A stretch of DNA of 9,138 nucleotides, from positions 1-9,138 of the forward strand of contig SKSA01000277.1 of assembly GCA_007118195.1 (NCBI GenBank), in the 5' to 3' direction. The notes under the pieces were generated by a model. The model made no database searches. It saw only the letters and a program-made list of their open reading frames with translations, and had not been told where the DNA came from. Source of the stretch: Anaerobacillus sp. Lineage in GTDB: Bacteria > Bacillota > Bacilli > Bacillales > Anaerobacillaceae. Below are positions 1 through 6,096 of this stretch, one piece after another (the stretch's first letter is position 1; each line of letters starts with the position of its first letter). Made by a program: the position numbers and the translations under genes.

Positions 1-33
1 GGAGACGGACAAATTAGGCAAATGTCCACGGGC

Positions 34-60
34 GGTGTCAGACACCAAAATGTGACACCT
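34..60. repeat. Small inverted repeat with core GTGTC-N-GACAC
   Basis: A perfect 13-nt inverted repeat, GGTGTCAGACACC, lies at 34-46. A half copy, TGTGACACCT, follows at 51-60 and runs straight into the stop codon of the transglycosylase gene. The same 11-nt core, on the other strand, sits in the loop of the terminator at 4122-4170. The position just after a stop codon and the hairpin potential suggest a 3'-end structure or a copy of a dispersed intergenic repeat. There is no good U-tract, so I do not call it a terminator. Confidence 0.5.
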
Positions 61-752
61 TAATTCAGTGCGACCATTTCTAAGCGTTTCGCTTTTTCTT
101 GGATTTCTTCTGAATACCAACTTTTAGCAGTACCTTGATTATTTTTAAACTGTTCAAGTCCGTACATTCCACGGTGATAGGCTGTTAATGCATGGTCCCA
201 ATCCTCGTATCGATCATATAAAAAATCTAAATACACAACGGCTAACTCGATTGAGTAATACGGGTTATATAATAGTTCCTTTTCATACGGTAAATCAGCC
301 ATATTCGCGATCCACGGACCGGTATTTTCCATAAATTGTGTTAAACCGTAGGCTCGACCGTACCTCGTTTGTGGACCGACCGTGTCTTCGTTAAACGTTC
401 CACCGGTTTCAACTCTAATAAGTTCAAATAAAATGTACGGGTCAATAGAGCGTTCTTTTGCTTTTTCAGCTAAAAATAATCCCCACTCTTTCGGAAATCG
501 ACCGTCACTTTCATTATGAAATTTTTTAGCTAGCTGCTTTGAGTCTTCCCATGAATAATAGGAAGTTTCTGTGGGCTCACTATGATCTTCTAGCGATACG
601 ATCTGTTTAATTTCCTCTACCTCCACATACATCTCTTCATTTTCTTCTATTAAAATTGCTAGCTCGTTCTGTAACTTAATGTTTTCAACTGCAATATATA
701 CGCAGACAACAATTAAAGATAGGACCGTTGCTAATTTTAATTTTCCAAACAT
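60..752 (-). CDS. Membrane-anchored lytic transglycosylase (SLT domain)
   Basis: This 230-residue protein probably cleaves the MurNAc-GlcNAc bond of peptidoglycan on the outer face of the membrane. Residues 1-7 are basic and are followed by one membrane segment (about 7-24). A charged, Glu-rich, coiled-coil-like stretch (about 25-52) and a linker lead to the SLT/lysozyme-like domain (about 85-225). The catalytic glutamate is expected at E115 in LIRVETGG. The family motifs YGLTQFMENTG (135-145) and AYHRGMYG (191-198), and the helix NPYYSIELA (163-171), are visible. I chose the ATG at 752 because AAAGGAG lies 12 nt upstream. The in-frame ATG at 788 has no ribosome binding site, lies upstream of that AAAGGAG, and would put a polar extension before the anchor. 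The gene appears monocistronic in view. Family assignment is firm; the physiological role (cell growth, sporulation or germination) is not shown. Confidence 0.85.
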   Translation of the reverse strand: MFGKLKLATVLSLIVVCVYIAVENIKLQNELAILIEENEEMYVEVEEIKQIVSLEDHSEPTETSYYSWEDSKQLAKKFHNESDGRFPKEWGLFLAEKAKERSIDPYILFELIRVETGGTFNEDTVGPQTRYGRAYGLTQFMENTGPWIANMADLPYEKELLYNPYYSIELAVVYLDFLYDRYEDWDHALTAYHRGMYGLEQFKNNQGTAKSWYSEEIQEKAKRLEMVALN

Positions 753-828
753 ATTTTTTCTGCACTCCTTTAGAAAAACTAGGCTCATCGTAAAATCTTT
801 AATAGCGCAGCCTTAGATTTCCTTACAC

Positions 829-850
829 TTTAACCTTTTAAAAGATTAAA
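829..850. promoter_or_regulatory. 22-bp imperfect inverted repeat upstream of the transglycosylase gene
   Basis: The block is TTTAAC-CTTTTAAAAG-ATTAAA: a perfect 10-bp palindrome (835-844) flanked by matching TTTAA/TTAAA arms, with one mismatched pair. It lies about 77-98 bp upstream of the chosen start at 752. It could be an operator, but AT-rich palindromes also arise by chance in DNA of this composition, so the functional call is weak. Confidence 0.3.
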
Positions 851-888
851 TTCAGATTTTTATAAATAAACATTTGTCAATATGACTT

Positions 889-1110
889 TTGAAGCATATC
901 AAAAGCCCCTTTCAAATACAACCGTTAGCATCTAGGTATTTCAGTAATATACGGGCATTAGCTGTAATGAAAGTGTTTCCATACAACTCGTACGTGCAAA
1001 ACCTCGGTTACACTCGTTATCAGAGCGTCTCTCGAAGGTGCACGTGCAAAAATATCGCGATTTTTCGCAAGATTATTAGAATCTAACGCAATATTCACCC
1101 CTTAATTGCA
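889..1110. other. Intergenic segment of unknown nature, GC-richer in its middle
   Basis: The gap between the transglycosylase start (752) and the lipoprotein stop (1191) is 438 bp. Apart from the inverted repeat at 829-850 and the terminator at 1115-1149, I recognise no gene in it. Positions 981-1060 are about 48% G+C by hand count, visibly above the surroundings. They contain ACGTGCAAAA twice (992-1001 and 1042-1051), the palindrome GCACGTGC (1040-1047) and a small hairpin GCGA-TTTT-TCGC (1057-1068). Short open frames exist on both strands: a plus-strand one at 889-1086, and a minus-strand 46-codon frame from a GTG at 1098 to a stop at 958. Neither has a properly spaced ribosome binding site. 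It may be a small RNA, a decayed gene fragment or a dispersed repeat. Confidence 0.35.
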
Positions 1111-1114
1111 AAAA

Positions 1115-1149
1115 AATTCGGAGAAACTCTAAAAAAGCTTCTCCGAATT
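1115..1149 (-). terminator. Rho-independent terminator of the lipoprotein gene
   Basis: Read on the minus strand, an 11-bp perfect stem AATTCGGAGAA/TTCTCCGAATT (arms 1139-1149 and 1115-1125) encloses a 13-nt loop. It continues directly into a run of T residues. It begins about 40 bp after the lipoprotein stop codon at 1191, as expected for an intrinsic terminator of a single-gene transcript. Confidence 0.88.
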
Positions 1150-1190
1150 AACCTTCATATAAAATCAAACCTCAATGGATCATCTCACTT

Positions 1191-2450
1191 TTAGTGACCG
1201 TGAGCTCCATGGTCACCGTGTCCCCCACCACTTGCCGGAACGATTTCTAGCATTTCATCAATAAAGCCTTGAACTTTAAATGGAACTAAATCTTCCCCAC
1301 CAATTAAATAAGCATGGTTATATGGACCTTCTGTCGGTTCATTTTCAAACGTCGGCTTTAATTGCTCTAAATAGATGTGCATTTCTTCTGTAAACTTTCC
1401 TTCATCTAACCAAACCATCGGTGCATGCTTACCTAAATGAGCAAATGGTGCAGCTGTAATTGCTAACTCAGGAAATTCAGTAGAAACCATGACTAAGCCA
1501 TGCCCAGGGCTAACCACTTCCCAACCAAAGTTTGTATCATAGTCTCTATACTTCGCAAATTCAACAGCTAAATCAGCTGGTGTTTCCCCGGAAATACGAA
1601 TGACATCACCAAAATGATTTAGTTGCTCTAATACTTCATTAGAAATAATGCTTTCTGGTCCAACGACATAAATCGACGCTGCTCCCTCTCGCTTTTCTAA
1701 TGCTTTAACTGTTGCTTCAGGAACCTCATTTTCAGTTACGTATAATAACGGTTCATCCATATGAGTGATCCAGCTTCCTGCGGGAATTGTGAATTTTTTT
1801 CCCTTCTCTTCCATTGAACCTACAATGACACTACTCGGAATATTGTTTGTCAATTCTCCATAAAGGCGGTCAATTTCAAGTGCAAAGGCCGCAGCTTCTT
1901 CTTCCTCGACGACAACCACTTCAAAATCTCCTAATTTATCTAACTCTCCGTCATTCAAGGTTCCCATGACCATAATTTGTGTTCCTTCTACATTTCCTTT
2001 CGGATGTAAACGTTCAATTTCAGCTAAAACCAAATCTGGGATCACACCATTATCAGTAAACAACAATGGACCATCATTTGGGTGATGAACTAAATTTAAA
2101 CTTGCCAACGCTAGCTGCCAATTTTCAATTGGTGCAAGCATAATTGTCCCTGGCTGATTGGCCGTATGAGTTGCTGGCCAAATCATTTGTGATGTCATGA
2201 CAGAGATTTCAAAAGCATCATTACTATTTAAACGAGTGACATTTTTCGTATTTAAATGAAGTAACCCACCACTACTATGTGACACTTCTTCGCCACTAAC
2301 TGTCTCTTGAGTTTCTCCATTGTCAGTAGTTTCGTTGTGGCTCAAATCTTCACCGTCATTTTCCTCACCATGATCACTCCCGCAACCTACAATTAAACCA
2401 ATCGCAAAAACGAACAGTAACAATATTAGTATTTTTTTTATCTTAAACAA
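1191..2450 (-). CDS. Cell-surface lipoprotein with degenerate CWB2-like repeats and His-rich tail
   Basis: The start is taken as the TTG at 2450, giving 419 residues, because a perfect AGGAGG (2458-2463) lies 7 nt upstream. The in-frame ATG at 2468 would translate that Shine-Dalgarno as Leu-Gly-Gly. Residues 1-22 form a lipoprotein signal (FKIKK, then a hydrophobic core) ending in the lipobox LIVGC with lipidated Cys23. An acidic, Ser/Thr/His-containing linker runs to about residue 65. Three repeats resembling cell-wall-binding repeat 2 (PF04122) follow: about 70-180 (VTRLNSNDAFE; GPLLFTDNGVIPD), 183-282 (EPLLYVTENEVPE; YVVGPESIIS) and 283-400 (IRISGETPADLAVEFA; YLIGGEDLVP). The last ten residues, GHGDHGAHGH, contain five histidines and an aspartate and could bind Zn, Ni or Cu. 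The protein would sit on the outer face of the membrane and may contact cell-wall polymer. The binding partner and role are unknown, and the repeats are diverged from the consensus. Confidence 0.75.
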   Translation of the reverse strand: MFKIKKILILLLFVFAIGLIVGCGSDHGEENDGEDLSHNETTDNGETQETVSGEEVSHSSGGLLHLNTKNVTRLNSNDAFEISVMTSQMIWPATHTANQPGTIMLAPIENWQLALASLNLVHHPNDGPLLFTDNGVIPDLVLAEIERLHPKGNVEGTQIMVMGTLNDGELDKLGDFEVVVVEEEEAAAFALEIDRLYGELTNNIPSSVIVGSMEEKGKKFTIPAGSWITHMDEPLLYVTENEVPEATVKALEKREGAASIYVVGPESIISNEVLEQLNHFGDVIRISGETPADLAVEFAKYRDYDTNFGWEVVSPGHGLVMVSTEFPELAITAAPFAHLGKHAPMVWLDEGKFTEEMHIYLEQLKPTFENEPTEGPYNHAYLIGGEDLVPFKVQGFIDEMLEIVPASGGGHGDHGAHGH

Positions 2451-2457
2451 ATTGTTT

Positions 2458-2463
2458 CCTCCT
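2458..2463 (-). promoter_or_regulatory. Ribosome binding site that fixes the TTG start of the lipoprotein gene
   Basis: On the minus strand AGGAGG is followed by AAACAAT and then TTG (2450-2448), a spacing of 7 nt. The upstream ATG at 2468 lies before the AGGAGG, so using it would mean translating the binding site. No comparable site precedes that ATG. Confidence 0.85.
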
Positions 2464-2484
2464 AACATTTCTTAAGTAATCATT

Positions 2485-2490
2485 ATTATA
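2485..2490 (-). promoter_or_regulatory. Candidate -10 box for the lipoprotein gene
   Basis: Minus-strand TATAAT lies 35 bp upstream of the TTG start. No good TTGACA is found 16-18 bp further upstream. The space is instead occupied by three 11-bp repeats (2499-2531), which would fit an activator-dependent promoter. Confidence 0.4.
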
Positions 2491-2498
2491 AATAATAT

Positions 2499-2531
2499 TT
2501 GTGGAGAAACTTTGAAGAAACGGTGAAGAAA
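2499..2531 (-). promoter_or_regulatory. Three 11-bp tandem repeats, PhoP-box-like
   Basis: On the minus strand the units read TTTCTTCACCG, TTTCTTCAAAG and TTTCTCCACAA. Each contains a TTCACA-like hexamer (TTCACC, TTCAAA, TCCACA) separated by 5 nt. Bacillus PhoP boxes are tandem TT(A/C/T)ACA-type hexamers with about 5-nt spacing, so the geometry matches one site per helical turn. The block ends 8 bp upstream of the candidate -10. The repeat is directly visible; the PhoP assignment is an inference. Confidence 0.45.
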
Positions 2532-2650
2532 AATCGGCCAACAATTTACATAATATGTGCTGACTGTAAATCTTTAAGAATGTTTTGTATGTATTGGAAA
2601 AATTTAATGATATTTCACAAAAATTTTATCTCAAAAGTATATAGAAATAT

Positions 2651-2678
2651 CTGAAAAATATGTTATAGTATATATACT
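2651..2678 (+). promoter_or_regulatory. Candidate sigma-A promoter of the sodium symporter gene
   Basis: CTGAAA (2651-2656, 4 of 6 matches to TTGACA) and TATACT (2673-2678, 5 of 6 matches to TATAAT) are separated by 16 bp. This would give a leader of roughly 30 nt before the GTG. An alternative -10, TATAGT, lies at 2664-2669 but has a poorer -35. Confidence 0.45.
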
Positions 2679-2680
2679 AT
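2665..2680. promoter_or_regulatory. Perfect 16-bp palindrome overlapping the -10, possible operator
   Basis: ATAGTATATATACTAT is perfectly self-complementary and covers the candidate -10 of the symporter gene, about 33 bp before its start codon. Binding of a dimeric repressor (a GntR-type regulator would suit the GTATATATAC core) would block transcription. No regulator gene is in the window. The extreme AT content raises the chance of coincidence. Confidence 0.4.
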
Positions 2681-2712
2681 TTTGGTTTAAAGGATTAAAG
2701 GAGGAAAATATT

Positions 2713-4071
2713 GTGAATCAAATTAACAATAACCGAGAACAATGGGGGTCCCGACTCGGTTTCATATTAGCAGCCATGGGGTCTGCAGTAGGATTAGGTA
2801 ACATTTGGCGTTTTTCTTACGTCACGGGAGATAATGGCGGAGCTGCATTTTTACTCGTATATCTCTTATGTATCATTGCAATTGGAATACCCATTTTAAT
2901 GGCTGAGTTTACCATTGGTCGACGGGCTCAAAGTGATGTTGTCGGTTCGTTCCAATCGGCCGCACCAGGTAAGCCTTGGGTCATTGGTGGTATCTTAGGT
3001 GTTGCTTCAGCATTTATTATTCTATCATTCTACGGGGTCGTTGCTGGTTGGACCGTTAAATACTTCACAAGCTATTTAACAGGTGGAATTACCGCTGGCG
3101 GTGAAGGTGGATATTACGAGGCCTTTGTCAACTTTATCGGTAGTCCGCTTCAACCGATTTTATGGCAATTTCTTTTCATGGCTTTAACGATCGGCGTTGT
3201 TTATAACGGTGTTAAAAAAGGGATTGAAAAAACGAATAAAATTTTAATGCCTCTACTCGCAATCTTAGTCATTATCCTTGCTGGCTATAGTTTAACATTA
3301 GGTGGGGCACAGGAAGCATTTACATTTTTATTTTCTCCCGACTGGAGTGCTTTAAAAGATCCTAGCGTTTATTTAGCAGCTCTTGGTCAAGCATTTTTCT
3401 CATTAAGTTTAGGGATGGGGGCACTCATAACGTATGGTAGTTATTTATCGAAGAAAGAAAAGCTACCTAGTGCCGCTTTAAGTGTTGCTGGCTTAGATAC
3501 AGTCTTTGCAATATTGGCAGGTTTAATGATTTTCCCAGCTGTTTTTGCGTTTGGAATTGACCCTAGCTCAGGGCCTGGTCTTGTTTTTATTACGTTACCT
3601 GGAATTTTTAACGAAATGGCTTTAGGAACTTTGTTCGGTTTATTGTTCTTCTTTTTACTAGCAGCTGCTGCTCTTTCTTCAGCTGTATCGTTACTTGAAG
3701 TTGCTGTCGCTTATTTCATGAGAAAGTTTAACTGGACGAGACAAAAAACAGCGATCATTATTGGTGGTATTATCTTTTTAATTGGGATACCTTCGTCATT
3801 AAGTCAAGGGGTCTGGGCTGACATTACTTTCTTCGGTAACGACATCCTTGATAGTATGGACTTTATCGCATCGAACATTTTCCTTCCAATTGGTGGATTA
3901 GTGATTGCTTTATTTATCGGCTGGGGTTGGAAGAAATCAGATGCACTTGAAGCATCGAACTTCGGAGATTCTCCAATCGGTCATGCTTGGATTTTTGTAT
4001 TAAGATTTATAGCACCAATTGCGATTTTCGTGATTTTCTTGGCATCGATTGGCGTGATAAAGTTAGATTAA
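2713..4071 (+). CDS. Sodium-dependent amino-acid symporter, NSS/SNF family (MhsT-like)
   Basis: This 452-residue inner-membrane protein couples Na+ entry to uptake of an amino acid. TM1 carries the NSS signature AAMGSAVGLGNIWRFSY (20-36), with Asn30 at the usual Na+ site and Arg33 at the extracellular gate. TM6 contains the unwound GMGALITYGSY segment (234-244). TM8 has ALSSAVSLLEV (320-330), providing the Na2-site serines. Length, about 11 membrane segments, and long stretches agree closely with my recollection of MhsT from Bacillus halodurans, a hydrophobic L-amino-acid transporter. The exact substrate here is inferred. The start is GTG at 2713, with AAAGGAGG (2697-2704) 8 nt upstream. The gene stands alone, divergent from the lipoprotein gene and convergent with the sugar-acid operon. 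A palindrome over its promoter suggests its own repressor. Confidence 0.92.
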   Translation: MNQINNNREQWGSRLGFILAAMGSAVGLGNIWRFSYVTGDNGGAAFLLVYLLCIIAIGIPILMAEFTIGRRAQSDVVGSFQSAAPGKPWVIGGILGVASAFIILSFYGVVAGWTVKYFTSYLTGGITAGGEGGYYEAFVNFIGSPLQPILWQFLFMALTIGVVYNGVKKGIEKTNKILMPLLAILVIILAGYSLTLGGAQEAFTFLFSPDWSALKDPSVYLAALGQAFFSLSLGMGALITYGSYLSKKEKLPSAALSVAGLDTVFAILAGLMIFPAVFAFGIDPSSGPGLVFITLPGIFNEMALGTLFGLLFFFLLAAAALSSAVSLLEVAVAYFMRKFNWTRQKTAIIIGGIIFLIGIPSSLSQGVWADITFFGNDILDSMDFIASNIFLPIGGLVIALFIGWGWKKSDALEASNFGDSPIGHAWIFVLRFIAPIAIFVIFLASIGVIKLD

Positions 4072-4121
4072 TTTAGAAAAACGTACACTTTTGCTTTAAG
4101 AAACTTATAACTGTTAAGTAG

Positions 4122-4170
4122 AAAGGGCTGTCCCATAAGTGTCTGACACTTTGTTTTGGGACAGCCCTTT
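4122..4170. terminator. Bidirectional terminator between the symporter gene and the converging operon
   Basis: A 14-bp perfect stem, AAAGGGCTGTCCCA (4122-4135) with TGGGACAGCCCTTT (4157-4170), lies between the stop codons at 4071 and 4173. It is only 2 bp after the dehydrogenase gene. The 21-nt loop contains a further inverted repeat, AAGTGTCTGACACTT (4137-4151), so the structure could be compound. It serves both strands by position, although the following T-runs are short. Confidence 0.8.
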
Positions 4171-4172
4171 AC

Positions 4173-5159
4173 TTATTTAAGATTAAGGTGTTTTTTTAAA
4201 GAATGGTTTACAAAATACTTTGGAAAATAACCATTTAGTACATCTACCACATTTTGGGCGGTTTTTCTTTTCAGTTCTTCTTGCGCTTCTTCTGAATACC
4301 AAGCAACGTGAGGATTCAAAATTACATTATCCATTTGTAATAATGGATTATCTTGTCCAATTGGTTCATCTTCTACTACGTCAAGAGCTGCTCCTGCAAT
4401 TTTCCCTACTTGCAACGCGTCGATTAAGGCTTGTTCATGAATAACTGGACCTCTTGCTGTATTAATAATGAACGCTTCTTTTTTCATTGCTTCAAATTGT
4501 TGCACATTAATTAACCCTTGTGTCTGTTCGTTTAATGGTGCATGTACTGATACAAAATCTGCTTCCCGGCAAAGATCGTCTAAATTTACTAAACTGACAT
4601 TTAGGTTGTCAGCAACTTCACTAGAGACAAACGGATCATAGGCAATAACCTTCAATCCAAACGCTTGAGCCTTTGTTGCTAGCGTTTGGGGGATTTGACC
4701 AAAGCCTACTAAACCTAATACTCGATCACGCAAACGGAAAATAGGAACACCCACATTAAAATTCCAAACTCCACTTTTCACACCTGCATTTAACTGAACA
4801 ACTTTTCGAGCCGCACTCATTAATAACGCAAATGCGTGATCAGATACTTCATCAATACAATAGTCGGTCACATTGCTTACGACGATTCCTTTTTCAGTTG
4901 CTGAGCTAACATCAATAGTATTTACCCCAACTCCGTAGCGGGCGATCACTTTACACTTTTCAAGGTTTTCAATCACGCGATTCGTTATCGGTGCATACTG
5001 ATTAATGATCGCATCAGCATCTCTTGCTACCTCAATAACCTCATCCTCTGTACGACACTGCGCCTTCGTTAAAGTTACACCAATTTTATTTAATACTTCT
5101 TGTTCAGGCTCTAAACTTTTATATTCATAGTCTGTAACAACTACTTTAAAATTCCCCAT
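4173..5159 (-). CDS. NAD-dependent D-2-hydroxyacid dehydrogenase, CtBP-like group
   Basis: This 328-residue cytosolic enzyme should interconvert a 2-keto acid and a D-2-hydroxy acid with NAD(H). The Rossmann turn is GFGQIP (152-157). Asp175 at the end of the next strand (AYDP) favours NAD over NADP. The catalytic triad is visible as Arg236 (NTARGPV), Glu265 (VVEDEP) and His284 (NPHVAWYS). The segment DYCIDEVSDHAFALL (99-113) resembles the C-terminal-binding-protein subgroup rather than classical SerA, and there is no C-terminal ACT domain. ATG at 5159 is preceded by AAGGAG that overlaps the stop codon of the AEC carrier, showing tight translational linkage. It is the last gene of the operon. 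Substrate is not readable: glyoxylate/hydroxypyruvate or a keto-aldonate are candidates given KDG kinase nearby. Confidence 0.85.
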   Translation of the reverse strand: MGNFKVVVTDYEYKSLEPEQEVLNKIGVTLTKAQCRTEDEVIEVARDADAIINQYAPITNRVIENLEKCKVIARYGVGVNTIDVSSATEKGIVVSNVTDYCIDEVSDHAFALLMSAARKVVQLNAGVKSGVWNFNVGVPIFRLRDRVLGLVGFGQIPQTLATKAQAFGLKVIAYDPFVSSEVADNLNVSLVNLDDLCREADFVSVHAPLNEQTQGLINVQQFEAMKKEAFIINTARGPVIHEQALIDALQVGKIAGAALDVVEDEPIGQDNPLLQMDNVILNPHVAWYSEEAQEELKRKTAQNVVDVLNGYFPKYFVNHSLKKHLNLK

Positions 5160-5175
5160 CTTTCAATTCATCTCC

Positions 5176-6072
5176 TTATCCTAAAATAGCTAGCAAAATC
5201 GTAATGGTAAAAATACTCAGAACCGTTGTTACTAGTGTTATCGCAGATACAAGTCTAGGCTGCGAGTCAAATTGTACTGCATACATAACGATCGTAGCTG
5301 CTGATGGCATGGCCGCTGAGACAATTAAAACTTTGGCTAGTAACGGATCAAACGGGAACATGAGCGTAATACCATAGGCAATAAGTGGTGAAACTATTAA
5401 TCTAACGATCACACCATAAGAAATATGACCCCATTCAAACTTCGTCCACTTAATATTGGCTAATTGCATTCCTAAAATAATCATCACCGTTGGAATGGTC
5501 GCATCTGCAATAATATCAATCGTTTGAAATAAGTTATTAGGAAGTTCTAGTTCTGTTCCTTTTAAAATTATAGCAATCAACACAGCATATGTTGCTGGCA
5601 TCTCTAATACAGACCGTATTGCAACTCGAATATCAGCCTTTCCTCGGGCTGCGTAATAGACACCAAAAAAATTCATAATGATCGCTTGTAAAACTAAAAA
5701 TGAAACTGAATACGCAAAGCCTACTTCGCCGTAAGCAAATAAAATAATCGGTGCTCCATAATTTCCCGAATTCATAAAAGCGGTTGATAATATAAGGCCA
5801 CTTTCAGTAGATTGAGAGTACCCCCTCATTTTCGAGTAAAAAATATTAATAATTATAATAGAAAAAAGTAAAACAACCGAAAAAATGACCATGTATAAGT
5901 ATTGTAAATCTAGTTCCGCGGTATAAAACGTCCGAAAAACCAGACACGGAGTCATGACATAAATCGCAACTGTGGAAATCGCTTTTATATCCATCCGTTT
6001 CCATACTTGAACGATATAGCCGATAAAAAATACTAAAACAACTGGTAGTACAACTTGAAAAAAAATAGTCAT
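5176..6072 (-). CDS. AEC-family (auxin efflux carrier-like) transporter
   Basis: This 298-residue, highly hydrophobic protein has about ten predicted membrane segments, the normal size and topology for bacterial AEC (TC 2.A.69) carriers. The family motif NSGNYGAPI (101-109) is in the first half and AMPSAATIVMYA (254-265) in the second, matching the two crossover regions. Known or suggested bacterial substrates include malate, malonate and related carboxylates. In this operon it may export or import the acid handled by the downstream dehydrogenase. ATG at 6072 follows AAAAGGAAAG. It starts 24 bp after the KDG kinase stop, and its stop codon overlaps the dehydrogenase ribosome binding site. Substrate and direction are inferred. 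Confidence 0.85.
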   Translation of the reverse strand: MTIFFQVVLPVVLVFFIGYIVQVWKRMDIKAISTVAIYVMTPCLVFRTFYTAELDLQYLYMVIFSVVLLFSIIIINIFYSKMRGYSQSTESGLILSTAFMNSGNYGAPIILFAYGEVGFAYSVSFLVLQAIIMNFFGVYYAARGKADIRVAIRSVLEMPATYAVLIAIILKGTELELPNNLFQTIDIIADATIPTVMIILGMQLANIKWTKFEWGHISYGVIVRLIVSPLIAYGITLMFPFDPLLAKVLIVSAAMPSAATIVMYAVQFDSQPRLVSAITLVTTVLSIFTITILLAILG

Positions 6073-6096
6073 TGTTTCTTTCCTTTTCTCATCTAG

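Noticed and set aside
753..788. Twelve-residue N-terminal extension of the transglycosylase from ATG 788
   Set aside because: No ribosome binding site before 788; AAAGGAG lies within this stretch and serves the ATG at 752.
859..880. TTGACA with TATAAA as a promoter for the transglycosylase gene
   Set aside because: On the minus strand the two boxes are only 10 bp apart, too close for sigma-A.
968..981. TGAAAGTGTTTCCA as a cre site
   Set aside because: Two mismatches, including one in the central CG, and it is not upstream of any gene start.
889..1086. 65-codon plus-strand open frame as a gene
   Set aside because: No ribosome binding site, no recognisable domain, basic and aromatic composition typical of chance translation, and it lies in the unexplained intergenic patch.
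958..1098. 46-codon minus-strand frame starting at GTG 1098
   Set aside because: The purine-rich TTAAGGGG abuts the GTG with no spacing, and there is no recognisable family. Mentioned only within the unexplained segment.
4122..4170. Compound inverted repeat as a miniature transposable element
   Set aside because: Its location exactly between two convergent stop codons and its GC-rich stem are fully explained by a bidirectional terminator; no target-site duplication seen.
4220..4444. Plus-strand open frame inside the dehydrogenase gene
   Set aside because: Antisense to a well-supported enzyme with all catalytic residues; leucine-rich low-complexity product and no ribosome binding site.
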